A stretch of DNA of 64,000 bases from Deltaproteobacteria bacterium (GCA_021847245.1 JAJZUC010000008.1:1-64000); one strand, 5' to 3'; shown: positions 33,019 through 43,155, counted from the stretch's first letter. A program made the numbers and translations. The notes: generated by a model not told the origin, from the letters alone.

Positions 33019-34422
33019 TTACATGTTCTCGATGAGCGCGCTGGCGAACTCGGAGCATTTGAGCAGGGTCGCGCCGGTCATCAGCCGCTCGAAATCGTAG
33101 GTTACCCGTTTCTGGCCGATGGTCTTGTCCATGGCCTTGATGATCAAATCGGCCGCCTCGGGCCATCCTATATAGCGGAGCATCATCTCGCCGGAGAGGA
33201 TGACGGAGCCGGGATTTACCTTGTCGAGGTTGGCATACTTGGGGGCGGTGCCGTGAGTTGCTTCGAAAATGGCGTGACCGGTGACGAAGTTGATGTTGGC
33301 GCCGGGGGCTATGCCGATGCCCCCTGCCTGGGCCGCCACCGCGTCGGAGAGGAAGTCCCCTTCGAGGTTCATGGTGGCGATGACGTCAAACTCCCTGGCG
33401 CGGGTGAGGACCTGCTGCAAGGTAATGTCGGCGATGGAATCCCTGACCATCAGGAGCTTCTTCCACTTCCCGTTGCCGTGGGTCGGCATGAGCTTCAACG
33501 CCTCTTCCACCTCTTTGCGGATATCCTCCTTCTGCTTCGGGGTCATCATGTCGTAGCCCGGCTCGATCATCCTGGCATTGTCCTCGACCGAGAGGGTCGC
33601 GTTCTTTTCCTTGTTGTCGATGATCCAGGACTCGCGCTCGGTGACGATCCGGTCGCGGAACTCCCTTTTGGCGAGCGTATAACCCCAATCCTTGAAAGCC
33701 CCCTCGGTGAACTTCATGATGTTCCCCTTGTGGACAAGAGTAACGGAGCGGCGGTTCTCCTTGAGCGCGTAGACGATCGCAGCGCGGATGAGACGCTCGG
33801 AGCCCTCCCGGGAGATGGGCTTTATGCCGAAGGAAGAGGTTTCCGGGAAGCGGATCTTGGTCACCCCCATCTCCTCGATAAGGAACTTCCTGACCTTTTC
33901 GCATTCCGGGGTGCCGGTCATCCACTCGATGCCGGCGTAGATATCCTCGGTATTCTCCCGGAAAATCACCATGTCCACATCGCATGGGTTTACGACCGGC
34001 GAGGGGACCCCCTTGAACCAGCGAACCGGCCGGAGGCAGACATAGAGGTCAAGCAGTTGGCGTAGGGCCACATTCAGTGAACGAATGCCGCCGCCGATGG
34101 GTGTTGTGAGGGGCCCTTTGATGCCGACCAGGAATTCCCTGTAGGCTTCTACCGTTTCATCCGGGAGCCATGCATTGTCCCCCATTTCGTCCCTGAACAT
34201 GTTGAACGATTTCTCGCCGGCAAATACCTCCATCCAACTGATTTTCTTCTTGCCGCCGTAAGCCTTCTGGACCGCTGCATCGAAAACACGCACGGAAGCC
34301 TTCCAGATGTCGAGGCCTGTTCCGTCCCCTTCAATGAACGGGATGACGGGGTTGTCGGGCACCTGGAGCTTGCCGTCGCTCCCCATGACGATCTTTTCAC
34401 CATCCGGTATTCTGAATGCCAT
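33019..34422 (-). CDS. icd: NADP-type isocitrate dehydrogenase
   Basis: [70 protein letters not shown]. Confidence 0.95.
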   Translation of the reverse strand: MAFRIPDGEKIVMGSDGKLQVPDNPVIPFIEGDGTGLDIWKASVRVFDAAVQKAYGGKKKISWMEVFAGEKSFNMFRDEMGDNAWLPDETVEAYREFLVGIKGPLTTPIGGGIRSLNVALRQLLDLYVCLRPVRWFKGVPSPVVNPCDVDMVIFRENTEDIYAGIEWMTGTPECEKVRKFLIEEMGVTKIRFPETSSFGIKPISREGSERLIRAAIVYALKENRRSVTLVHKGNIMKFTEGAFKDWGYTLAKREFRDRIVTERESWIIDNKEKNATLSVEDNARMIEPGYDMMTPKQKEDIRKEVEEALKLMPTHGNGKWKKLLMVRDSIADITLQQVLTRAREFDVIATMNLEGDFLSDAVAAQAGGIGIAPGANINFVTGHAIFEATHGTAPKYANLDKVNPGSVILSGEMMLRYIGWPEAADLIIKAMDKTIGQKRVTYDFERLMTGATLLKCSEFASALIENM

Positions 34423-34635
34423 ACCCTCTCCTTTCAATTATGAAATGGGGTTGTCCGGAACCGTACCCCGGAGATCAAGATATATGGCCTCTTGGCTCAA
34501 TTCCCAAGTGCGGCTGAAAATCGCGGGGCCGCACGTAGCGGCCTCGTACTTTCCGGCTCATGAACATCCTGCATCGTTTCCGCCTACATGCTTCGTTGCA
34601 GCGCTACCAAAGAATCGGATTAAAGCGATTTTCCG

Positions 34636-35034
34636 TCATGCGACCTTGATCTCGATCTTGCGGGGCTTGGCGGCTTCCGTCTTGGGCACCCGCAGGGTCA
34701 GGATGCCATTTGCAAAGTCGGCCTTAGCCTTTTCGTGGTCTAGACTCTCCGGAATCGAGAACTGCCGGTAATAGGAAGCAAGCTCGAACTCCGTGTAAAT
34801 GGGATTGCCGGGCATGCTCTTGGATACCGGTGCGCTGATCGTCAGAATCCCTTTCTCGACATTGACGTCCAAGGTGTCTTTCGAGGCACCGGGAATATCG
34901 GCTGTCAGAGTTAAACCCTCCTCGGTTTCGATGATGTTCACCGCCGGCTTGGTATATTTTTCGCTCGATCTTGTTTCTTCCCGTGCCTGGACGTTTCTTT
35001 CGTCACTTCTTTCAGTCAGACTGTTTGCTCCCAT
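34636..35034 (-). CDS. Hsp20 small heat shock protein
   Basis: VNIIETEEGLTLTADIPGASKDTLDVNVEKGILTISAP. Confidence 0.92.
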   Translation of the reverse strand: MGANSLTERSDERNVQAREETRSSEKYTKPAVNIIETEEGLTLTADIPGASKDTLDVNVEKGILTISAPVSKSMPGNPIYTEFELASYYRQFSIPESLDHEKAKADFANGILTLRVPKTEAAKPRKIEIKVA

Positions 35035-35084
35035 GATGATGACCTCCTTTTCCTGGGAAATTGATTATGGTGCGTCATTCGTGG

Positions 35085-35534
35085 TCAGGACTGGCTGATG
35101 GCAATCCTCTTGGGCTTGGCATGTTCTGCCTTGGCCAGGGTAATCCTCAAAATGCCGTCGCGATATTCAGCTCTGACTTTGTCGGGATCGATATCGACCG
35201 GCAGTTCCAGGGTGCGGGAGAACTTGCCGGAACCGAGTTCGCTCCGGTGAACGATCTGCCCCTTCTGTTCAACAAAAGGTTTCCTCTCACCACTTATGGA
35301 GATGGTGTTTCTCAGTACCGTGAGGTCCGTGTCTTTGGGATCGACGCCGGGAACCAATGCATCGACATAGACATGGGCTTCGTCTTCACTGAAGTTCACC
35401 AGGGGGAAACGCCTCGTGGTCACCGGCGAAAGGAATGCTGATGCTAATGGACGATATATCCCGACACCACGGAAAGCCTCATCGATCTCCCTTCTCAGAT
35501 TGTCCAGTTCTCTGAAAACATCCCAGCTTGCCAT
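35085..35534 (-). CDS. Hsp20 small heat shock protein
   Basis: MASWDVFRELDNLRREIDEAF...YRDGILRITLAKAEHAKPKRI. Confidence 0.92.
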   Translation of the reverse strand: MASWDVFRELDNLRREIDEAFRGVGIYRPLASAFLSPVTTRRFPLVNFSEDEAHVYVDALVPGVDPKDTDLTVLRNTISISGERKPFVEQKGQIVHRSELGSGKFSRTLELPVDIDPDKVRAEYRDGILRITLAKAEHAKPKRIAISQS

Positions 35535-35653
35535 GTGAAGTACCTCCTTTCGAAATTGTGTCGAATTCCGGAACATGAACGTTTTCGGCTTCGTGTTCGA
35601 CCAGGATAGCCCTGCAATCCTGGCTGCCCCAACGCTGAAACTTCGTCGCTCCG

Positions 35654-36208
35654 TCAGGATGTAATGGGAATCCGCTTCGCCTCAGTCCTGGACGTTGCCT
35701 TACGGGGGATGTTCACGGTCAATACCCCTTTGCCGAACTTAGCTCCAATGTTGGCCTGGTCGGCATCGTCGGGAAGGGTAAGCATCCTTTGAAAAGACCC
35801 ATAGGAGCGCTCGACGCGGTAGTAATCCTTCTCCTTCTCTTCCTTTTCCTGTTTCTTCTCCCCCCTGATTCTCAGCGTGTCTCCCTCCAGTTCCAACTGA
35901 ACGTCATTTTCCTCGACTCCCGGAAGCTCCACCGTCACAGTGTATTCCTTTTCGTTTGCGGCGATGTCCATGGTCGGCTTGAGCCATGAGGAGGGGGCCA
36001 AGGATAAAAGAGACCGACCCAAGCTCCTTGAGGAGAAGGGGAAGTCGCGGAAAACATCGTCGAAGACTCGATCAATCTCCCGATGCAGTTGCAGTAGCGG
36101 ACTCCCTTCGGAACTCGGCATCTCCGTCCGCATAACCGGAAGCGACTTCCCTTCCTGTTCCTGCTCCTTCCTGAACCAGTTCCACGGTGCAAGCTTGTTG
36201 ATGTCCAT
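35654..36208 (-). CDS. Hsp20 small heat shock protein
   Basis: MDIAANEKEYTVTVELPGVEENDVQLELEGDTLRIRGEKKQE. Confidence 0.92.
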   Translation of the reverse strand: MDINKLAPWNWFRKEQEQEGKSLPVMRTEMPSSEGSPLLQLHREIDRVFDDVFRDFPFSSRSLGRSLLSLAPSSWLKPTMDIAANEKEYTVTVELPGVEENDVQLELEGDTLRIRGEKKQEKEEKEKDYYRVERSYGSFQRMLTLPDDADQANIGAKFGKGVLTVNIPRKATSRTEAKRIPITS

Positions 36209-36407
36209 GATTGTTCCTCCTTTCTCTGGCCTAAGCCACTAATAGTATTCCTGTTTCCCAATTTAATAACGCCATGTTAAATTTTCAAGGGGAGGGGGAA
36301 TGTCAAAGGAAACAGCTACCAAACAAGAATATGTGAACGTGTTAATTGTGGCAGATGCCTGGGCATTTTCAAGCAAACTCGAAAACCCCGATCTCCTAAT
36401 TTCTACT

Positions 36408-36515
36408 CTGCCACAGCAGAGTTCTGCAAGCCGAACTCCGGCGGACATCAGTTGTGGAAGTGGTGTCTGAAAAGCTCTGCTACCGGACAGTCTCCATGCG
36501 TGCTTCAAGCGCTTC
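36408..36515 (+). pseudogene. highly degraded comM/yifB fragment (b)
   Basis: AGTTCTGCAAGCCGAACTCCGGCGGACATCAGTTGTGGAAGTGGTGTCTGAAAAGCTC aligns to comM fragment (e) AGTTCTGCGAGCCGGATGCGGGCGGGCATCGGCTCTTGGAGGTAGTTACGGAAAAGCTC. Confidence 0.6.
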
Positions 36516-36573
36516 GTCTTCCTCGGAACACGCGGTCGGCAAGTTACCTTGTGGAAATGTATGTATGACGCTT

Positions 36574-36627
36574 TTGTTCAATGATTTGCATTGTTCAACA
36601 ATTATGAACAATCACTTTTGTTGAACA
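36574..36627 (+). promoter_or_regulatory. second copy of the TGTTCA/TGAACA operator
   Basis: TGTTCA at 36575 and 36592, TGAACA at 36605 and 36622; IR TGTTCAACAA/TTGTTGAACA. Confidence 0.7.
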
Positions 36628-36654
36628 TAATGACCATTCTGCGCCCCCCATTTC

Positions 36655-36735
36655 CTTTCCAAGAAACCGCTCGATTTTTTCAAGGCTCTTCCGAAACGGC
36701 TAGTGCCGTCCGCTCAACCAGTCGGAGAGTTGTCG
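36655..36735 (-). pseudogene. 3' remnant of XRE gene homologous to 60946-61020
   Basis: AAGAAACCGCTCGATTTTTTCAAGGCTCTTCCGAAACGGCTAGTGCCGTCCGCTCAACCAGTCGGAGAG matches the end of the 60879-61388 gene. Confidence 0.8.
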
Positions 36736-37018
36736 GGTGGAACGGGCGCGGGAGATCCAGTTGGAGCGCTTCAGGGGGACCAAGGTCCACTGCAATGCCC
36801 ATATGACGCCACGCCAGATACGGAAGTTCTGCGAGCCGGATGCCGGCGGCCACCGGTTGCTGGAGATCGTCACCGAGAAGCTCGGCTTCTCGGCTCGCGC
36901 CTATACGCGCATCCTGAAGGTGGCCCGGACTATTACCGATCTGGAAGGGACGGAGAATATCCGGGAGCATATCGCCTAGACGATTCAGTACCGGAGTCTG
37001 GATCGGAAGGCGACCTGA
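36735..37018 (+). pseudogene. comM/yifB 3'-end fragment (c)
   Basis: GGCGCGGGAGATCCAGTTGGAGCGCTTCAGGGGGACCAAGGTCCACTGCAATGCCCATATGAC...CGGAGTCTGGATCGGAAGGCGACCTGA; internal stop. Confidence 0.85.
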
Positions 37019-37058
37019 ATAACTTTCAGTGATAACCGCTGAAGGCACATAAAATATA

Positions 37059-37087
37059 TTGACATTCTGGCGATAAGTATTTTATAA
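37059..37087 (+). promoter_or_regulatory. sigma70-like promoter TTGACA-N17-TTATAA
   Basis: Direct reading; 37059-37064 and 37082-37087. Confidence 0.65.
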
Positions 37088-37091
37088 GCTT

Positions 37092-37304
37092 ACGTTATTC
37101 CTCGTTAGCATGAGGCGTTTGCACAAACACAGGCTACTGCCCGGAAACGTCGAAAGACGCCAATGGGTAGACCAGGTCTTGCCGGATTAAGGCTTGACTT
37201 AAGGTAGCTGGTCCTATGGGCCTACGTTGTGCATTGCTGAAAATCTACGAGAGGGGAATCACGGCACGCTATCCATCATGCCACGGTTTTCCGTGGCTTT
37301 TTTT
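37092..37304 (+). ncRNA. candidate structured RNA, unknown class
   Basis: Promoter upstream; stems TGCACAA 37120-37126/TTGTGCA 37227-37233, CGTC-GAAA-GACG 37148-37159, GACCAG 37170-37175/CTGGTC 37208-37213, TTAAG 37187-37191/CTTAA 37198-37202; terminator GCCACGG-TTTT-CCGTGGC-T7. Confidence 0.5.
37280..37304 (+). terminator. intrinsic terminator
   Basis: GCCACGG tttt CCGTGGC TTTTTTT. Confidence 0.9.
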
Positions 37305-37621
37305 ATTACTCAAAGTTGAAAGCGAAAGGTGGTGGTGATCCAAATTGGGCAGTCATAGTAGCACCTACTCACTCTCCTCCCACTAATCCAGCGGTAATCA
37401 GTCAAGCATTTTCTCCATTCCCATGCCTTGAAGATTACACGCCGATGGTGTGCGGGTAATTCAGGCGGGGAAGCTCTATTCCTCCCTTACAAGCTCATTT
37501 TATCAATATCTGACGTCACGCGTTTATTTTGCTGTGGTTCGGCACGAGCACGCCTGATGGCGCTGTGCAGACTCACGCCAATGCGTGAGATGCCATTGCG
37601 TTTGGCGTCATGGATGGAACT

Positions 37622-38934
37622 CACTACTGTCCGGTTAATAGTTGAATAAGTTCAGCTGGTTGCAGTCAGGAGTGTCGGGGTTTTGCTTGAGAGCCTCTGT
37701 AACCAGCGATGAAATGGGCTTTTTCTCGAACAAGTTGACCTCCAGAATCTGTAGAAAAGTGTAGAGCGAACACGGAATGCCCAGCTTCTTTTTCGTGATC
37801 GCCACCAGCAGGTAGATGCACAAGGCAACCCATATCTGGCTCTTTACGGCATTGACCGACGTACCGATGAACGACTTGATTCGCAGGTGCTGCTTGATCC
37901 ACTTAAAGAACAGTTCAACCTGCCAGCGCTGTTTGTAAACCGTGGCTACGGTCTCTGCCGGGATCTCGAAGTTGTTCGTGAGGAACACGAGTCGTTTGTT
38001 CCGCTCTTTGTCAACATAGCTGACCCGGCGCAACCTGTCCGGATATCCTTTTTTCGACTTCTGCGTCACCAGGGTGATGATCTGGTCTGCCCTTACACCC
38101 GCTTCGTTGTCCTTTGGATGGGAATACAGCCGTTTGCATTTCAGGTTATCCTTGGCCCGGACAACGAAGAATGCCCCCTGTTTGTGGATGGAGAAGAGTC
38201 TGGCAAAATCGACATACCCTCTGTCCATCGTGTAGATGGCATCCTTTGCAACCGGCAACTGATCCAGCATCCTGACGTCGTGGACCTTGCCGGTGGTAAT
38301 GGATACCCAGGTCGGAATGGGACCGCGCAGATCAATGAGCGTATGCATCTTGACCGCTGCCTTGGTCTTGCGGAACTCGGCCCACGGGAATAGGGAAAGG
38401 CACAGGTCAATGGTGGTCGAGTCAAAGGCATAGAGCGGTTGAGTAAGCTCAACGGCGATGGCGTCACTCTGATAAAGCCGTTGCGCCATGCCGATTAGCA
38501 CATGACCGAAATCCTGGAAGATGCGCCAGTCTCTGCGCTCGTTCGCATCGGCAAGCGTCGCGCGGGAGACATCACCACGGAAGCCGATGTGGTACAACTT
38601 CTCCTGGTGAGAGTTTAGGCAGGTTTCAATATCCCGCAGGCTCTCGCGCCCTGCCATTTGGGCATATGCCAGGCAGAGGAACTGGTCATAGGTCGAGAAC
38701 TTCTTCTCCCGATATTCGCCACGGTACCGACGGACGCAGAGATTGAATTCGTACCGGGGCAGAAACTGGAGAAGCTGCTTGAAAACGGTTGGTCCGGTGT
38801 GCATTGCTACCCTCCTGGAATGCTAGGAAGGCTACACCCGGAACGAATTCATGTCGAAAAAAGAACAATTGTGTCAAAGAACATTAAGTTCAACAGGTTA
38901 CAGCTGTACAATCAGTTTTTACCGGACAGTAGTG
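37622..38934 (-). mobile_element. IS4-family insertion sequence with 9-bp TSD
   Basis: Terminal IR CACTACTGTCCGGT at both ends; GATGGAACT repeated at 37613-37621 and 38935-38943. Confidence 0.9.
37635..38804 (-). CDS. IS4-family transposase
   Basis: DDE-type; YAFDSTTIDLCLSLFPWAEFRKTKAAVKMHT, YTMDRGYVDFARL, VYKQRWQVELFFKWIKQHLRI (YREK-like). Confidence 0.93.
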   Translation of the reverse strand: MHTGPTVFKQLLQFLPRYEFNLCVRRYRGEYREKKFSTYDQFLCLAYAQMAGRESLRDIETCLNSHQEKLYHIGFRGDVSRATLADANERRDWRIFQDFGHVLIGMAQRLYQSDAIAVELTQPLYAFDSTTIDLCLSLFPWAEFRKTKAAVKMHTLIDLRGPIPTWVSITTGKVHDVRMLDQLPVAKDAIYTMDRGYVDFARLFSIHKQGAFFVVRAKDNLKCKRLYSHPKDNEAGVRADQIITLVTQKSKKGYPDRLRRVSYVDKERNKRLVFLTNNFEIPAETVATVYKQRWQVELFFKWIKQHLRIKSFIGTSVNAVKSQIWVALCIYLLVAITKKKLGIPCSLYTFLQILEVNLFEKKPISSLVTEALKQNPDTPDCNQLNLFNY

Positions 38935-38943
38935 GATGGAACT

Positions 38944-40668
38944 ATGAAAATCTTGACCGATCAACATCTAAAAATACGTATAAACCTTTGGGACGTGGTG
39001 GCCTTCCTTCTCGTCATGGGCATTGTCACACTTCTGGCATGGGGCAGCCGTCAGATGGCAGCCCCCTACACCCCCGGTGAACAGATTCCACTGTCCCTCG
39101 ATCCCGTCCATCTACCCGTCTATGCGTTGCGTAGCGTACTGCGCATGGCGATTGCCCTGGTCTGTTCCCTGCTGTTTACGTTCAGCTATGCGACGCTGGC
39201 GGCTAAGAGCCGTCGTGCGGAAGCTGTCCTGATCCCTGTCCTCGACATCCTCCAGTCGGTGCCGATCCTTGGCTTTCTTTCAGTCACGGTAACCGGCTTC
39301 ATCGCCATGTTTCCCGGCAGCCTGTTGGGGGTCGAAGCGGCATCGATCTTTGCCATATTCACCTCTCAGGCATGGAACATGGCCTTCAGCTTCTATCAAT
39401 CACTGCGCGTCGTACCCAAGGAGCTTCAGGAGGCATCCATTCTCTTCGGGCTTTCACCCTGGCAGCGGTTCTGGAAGCTGGAAGCCCCGTTTGCTACACC
39501 AAGCCTGATCTGGAACACCATGATGTCGGTCTCCGGCGGCTGGTTTTTCGTGGTTGCCTCAGAAGCCATAACCGTGGGTAAAACTGCCGTGACCCTCCCC
39601 GGAATCGGCTCCTATGTTGCCCAGGCCATCCAGGAAAAGAACCTGCTCGCCATTGCCTGGGCTCTCTGCACCATGCTGGTGGTGATCATGATCTATGACC
39701 AACTCCTGTTCAGACCGCTGGTGGCTTGGGCCGAAAAGTTCAAGTTTGAGCTGACTGAAAGCCAGGACAGCGCCGAGTCATGGGTGCTTCTCCTCTTCAA
39801 ACGGGCCAGGTTCCTCCGTGCTGTTACTGCGGGAATTGGCCATTTGTGGGGATTCATCTCTGATCATCTCCCGAGATTGCCGCGAGCGAAAAAACAGCAC
39901 CGACCACCTTCCCGAACGCTGGAAATTCTGTCAGTCGTGCTCTGGCATGTCTGCCTTTGGGGTGGCATGGCAGCTGGTGTGTGGCTCCTGGTCAGGTTTG
40001 TCGGCAGAGGCGTTGATCACTCTGAAATCATCAGAGTCTTCGGTTTGGGGCTGATCTCCCTGGCGCGGGTCATGATTTTGCTGGTGCTGGCATGTTTTAT
40101 CTGGGTGCCGCTGGGGGTGATCATCGGCCTCAACCCGCGTTGGTCAGCCAAGGTTCAGCCGCTGGCCCAGTTCCTGGCGGCTTTTCCGGCCAACCTCCTT
40201 TTTCCCGTGGCGGTATTCCTGATGGTGCGTTATCGCCTTTCTCCGGAGGTCTGGACCGCACCGCTCCTGATCCTGGGGACCCAATGGTACATCCTCTTCA
40301 ACGTTATCTCCGGGGCCGCAGCCATACCGACCGACTTGCGTGAAGCTGCCCGCAACCTAGGCGTCAATGGCTGGCGACTCTGGCAAAAATTGCTGTTGCC
40401 CGGCATATTCCCAGCCTTGGTGACCGGCTTGATAACTGCTTCCGGAGGCACATGGAACGCCAGCATCGTTGCGGAAGTGGTCAGTTGGGGCGACACCAAG
40501 CTGACGGCTACCGGTCTCGGCTCCTACATCGCCCAATGGACCGAAAAGGGGGACTACCCCCATATTGTTCTTGGGATCGCCGTCATGAGCCTTTATGTGG
40601 TTGCCTTGAACCGCTTTTTCTGGCGCAGGCTTTACACCATGAGCCAGACCAGATTCCGTCTGGATTGA
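38944..40668 (+). CDS. ABC transporter permease, tandem BPD domains (NitT/TauT-like)
   Basis: Two repeats of the inner-membrane domain with EAA-like loops (EASILFGLSPWQRFWKLEAP; EAARNLGVNGWRLWQKLLLPGIFPAL). Confidence 0.85.
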   Translation: MKILTDQHLKIRINLWDVVAFLLVMGIVTLLAWGSRQMAAPYTPGEQIPLSLDPVHLPVYALRSVLRMAIALVCSLLFTFSYATLAAKSRRAEAVLIPVLDILQSVPILGFLSVTVTGFIAMFPGSLLGVEAASIFAIFTSQAWNMAFSFYQSLRVVPKELQEASILFGLSPWQRFWKLEAPFATPSLIWNTMMSVSGGWFFVVASEAITVGKTAVTLPGIGSYVAQAIQEKNLLAIAWALCTMLVVIMIYDQLLFRPLVAWAEKFKFELTESQDSAESWVLLLFKRARFLRAVTAGIGHLWGFISDHLPRLPRAKKQHRPPSRTLEILSVVLWHVCLWGGMAAGVWLLVRFVGRGVDHSEIIRVFGLGLISLARVMILLVLACFIWVPLGVIIGLNPRWSAKVQPLAQFLAAFPANLLFPVAVFLMVRYRLSPEVWTAPLLILGTQWYILFNVISGAAAIPTDLREAARNLGVNGWRLWQKLLLPGIFPALVTGLITASGGTWNASIVAEVVSWGDTKLTATGLGSYIAQWTEKGDYPHIVLGIAVMSLYVVALNRFFWRRLYTMSQTRFRLD

Positions 40669-40680
40669 AAGGAGCTGCAC

Positions 40681-42000
40681 ATGGAAGCATTTCGTACCGA
40701 CAATGCCCTGCTCAGGTTAACAAATATCAAGAAGTCTTACAAAAAGAGCGAAGGAGAGGAACACCTGGTACTTGATGACGTCAATCTCGAGATCAACGAA
40801 GGAGAAATCGTTGCCCTGCTTGGTCGGTCCGGATCGGGCAAGTCCACGCTGCTGCGCATCATTTCTGGCCTTACACGACAAGTTGCCGGCGAGGTGATCT
40901 ACTGCGGCAAACCAGTGAAGGGACCTGTAGACGGCTTGGCCATGGTGTTTCAGACGTTTGCCCTTTTCCCGTGGCTGACGGTACTGGAAAACGTCGAACT
41001 TGGCCTGGAGGCAAAAGGGGTGCCCCAGGAAGAACGGCGGCGCCGGACGTTGGCGGCCATTGACCTGATCGGATTGGATGGATTTGAATCGGCCTACCCC
41101 AAGGAACTGTCCGGCGGCATGCGCCAGCGGGTCGGCTTCGCCCGCGCCCTAGTGGTGGAACCGACCCTGCTTCTGCTGGATGAGGCCTTTTCAGCTTTGG
41201 ATGTACTGACCGCCGAGACACTTCGCACCGACCTGATCGAACTCTGGCATGAGCGGCGGATTCCCACCCGAGGAATACTTCTGGTCTCCCACAATATCGA
41301 GGAAGCGGTCCTCCTGTCAGACCGGATAGCGATTCTGGGGAGCACCCCGGGCCGGGTGGTGGCGGAGATCGACGTATCACTGCCGCACCCCCGCGACCGG
41401 GAGGACCCTGCTTTCCGGCAGATCGTCGATGATATCTACGACCTGATGACCCAGCGTACCCGCGCCGTAGCCGGGAAGGCAGAGGCTGTTCCCCTCTCGC
41501 AACGTCTCCCGGAGGCCCATATCAATCGGTTGGCAGGCCTCATGGAGGCATTGGCGAGGGAGCCGTATAATGGGAGGGCGGACCTGCCGGAACTGGCTGA
41601 TCAGATGGGTTTCGGGGTAGATCACCTATTTCCTCTCCTCGAAGCGTTGGATATCCTTGCTTTCGCCCGCGTCGAGGGAGGGGATGTGGAGCTAACCCCT
41701 TCGGGGAAAAGCTTTGTTGACTCCGATATCTTGCAACGTAAGGAGATCTTTGCGATACATTTGATCAGGCATGTCGGTCTCGTGGCCCATATTCGCCGGG
41801 TGCTTGATGATCGCCCCGGCAACCGTGCCCCAGAAGAACGCTTCTTGCGCGAGCTTGAAGACTTTTTCAGCGAGGAAGAGGCGGAACGGGTACTGCGGGT
41901 GGCTATCGAGTGGGGGCGCTATGCGGAACTCTTCGCATATGACGAGGGGGCTGGCATGCTCAGCCTAGAAAACCCGGTCGGCATTGAAGAGAAGGAGTAG
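40681..42000 (+). CDS. ABC transporter ATP-binding protein with C-terminal AAA-associated domain
   Basis: GRSGSGKST, LSGGMRQRVGFARAL, LLLDEAFSALD; ~170-aa C-terminal extension. Confidence 0.88.
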   Translation: MEAFRTDNALLRLTNIKKSYKKSEGEEHLVLDDVNLEINEGEIVALLGRSGSGKSTLLRIISGLTRQVAGEVIYCGKPVKGPVDGLAMVFQTFALFPWLTVLENVELGLEAKGVPQEERRRRTLAAIDLIGLDGFESAYPKELSGGMRQRVGFARALVVEPTLLLLDEAFSALDVLTAETLRTDLIELWHERRIPTRGILLVSHNIEEAVLLSDRIAILGSTPGRVVAEIDVSLPHPRDREDPAFRQIVDDIYDLMTQRTRAVAGKAEAVPLSQRLPEAHINRLAGLMEALAREPYNGRADLPELADQMGFGVDHLFPLLEALDILAFARVEGGDVELTPSGKSFVDSDILQRKEIFAIHLIRHVGLVAHIRRVLDDRPGNRAPEERFLRELEDFFSEEEAERVLRVAIEWGRYAELFAYDEGAGMLSLENPVGIEEKE

Positions 42001-42003
42001 CTG

Positions 42004-42922
42004 ATGGTTTCTAAAGAACACGGCCGACAGAAAAAAGGGGGCCGCACGCCTGTCGGTCCTGTCCAACACGATTCTGATGGTTGCCAAGCTTGTTGTCGGT
42101 GTCGTATCCGGATCGGTGTCGATTCTCTCGGAGGCAATCCATTCCGGCATCGACCTGATCGCCGCGGGCATCGCCTGGTACTCCGTCCGTGAATCAGGAA
42201 AACCTGCCGATGATGCCCACCGTTTCGGGCATGGCAAGATCGAGAACGTCGCCGCAACTGTTGAAGCGGTGCTCATCTTCGGTGCGGCGTCTTGCATCAT
42301 CTGGGAAGTCGTTCGTTCATAAACTGCGGTCAGGGGTTGTCGAAGTTGAAAGCCTGGGGTTTGGTGCAACTGTCATGGCCGCTTCCGCCATCGCGAACTA
42401 TTTCGTTTCCCGGCATCTGTTGAATGTGGCGGTCAAGACCGATTCAGTTGCACTTGAAGCCGATGCCATGCATCTGAGAACGGATGTTTACACCTCGGCC
42501 GGGGTTCTCGGCGGACTTGTCGTCATCAAGCTTACCGGCATTACCATGCTTGACCCGATTGTCGCCATTGTAGTTGCCCTGATAATCATAAGGACGGCAT
42601 GGGATCTCAGCAAGACCGTCTTCTTCCATATCCTCGACGTCAAACTTCCGGATGACGAAGAAGCAATGATTCATGACGTGATGAAGCGATACCCATTGCA
42701 GGCTCATCGAATATCACAAACTGCGGACTCGAAAATCCGGCCATATCAGACACATCGACATGCATCTGGTTGTACCGAAGCAAATGACCGTTGAAGCTGG
42801 ACATGCCCTCAGCCACCAGATTACAACGAATATTGAGAGTTGCCTGCCTTACAGTCATATTCTGGTTCATATCGAGCCGTGTCCTGTGGCTGTGAACGAT
42901 GTGCCGTGGAATGCCCAATAGT
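42004..42922 (+). pseudogene. cation diffusion facilitator (CDF) transporter, frameshifted
   Basis: LSVLSNTILMVAKLVVGVVSGSVSILSEAIHSGIDLIAAGIAW...HRFGHGKIENVAAT in one frame, TDSVALEADAMHLRTDVYTSAGV in another, HIDMHLVVPKQMTVEAGHALSH in a third. Confidence 0.85.
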
Positions 42923-42926
42923 CGTT

Positions 42927-43135
42927 ATGGCACCGCTTTCTGCAACGCCCACATGACACAACGGCAGATCAGTAAATACTGCTGTGGGCATCGACTTCTG
43001 GAGGTAGTCACGGAAAAGCAGGGCTATTCCGCCCGGGCGTACACCTGCATCCTGAAAGTGGCGCGGGCGGTCGCGGACTTGAAGGGAACGTATATACGAG
43101 CATATCTACGAGGCGATCCAGTATAGGGTTGTAAC
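42927..43135 (+). pseudogene. comM/yifB 3'-end fragment (d)
   Basis: CACCGCTTTCTGCAACGCCCACATGACACAACGGCAGATCAGTAAATACTG...GGTAGTCACGGAAAAGCAGGGCTATTCCGCCCGGGCGTACACC. Confidence 0.85.
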
Positions 43136-43155
43136 AGGAAGGCGGTGGACGACAG

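Noticed and set aside
37100-37240. Possible GEMM-I (c-di-GMP/cAG) or cobalamin riboswitch
   Set aside because: GAAA tetraloop and GGCTACTGCC are suggestive, but the conserved GEMM strings (CAGGGCAAACC, GACGCAAAGCC) and B12-box order are absent. Left as unknown structured RNA.
37434-37500. Degenerate fourth fluoride riboswitch (CGCCGATGGTGTGCGGG...GGGGAAGCTCTATTCCTCCC)
   Set aside because: Partial resemblance only; the GTTC-NCC loop and GCTGATGACTCC strand are not matched and no terminator follows.
42028-42045. Programmed frameshift at A6G5 in the CDF gene
   Set aside because: Additional frame breaks near 42320 and 42700 make simple pseudogenisation more likely.
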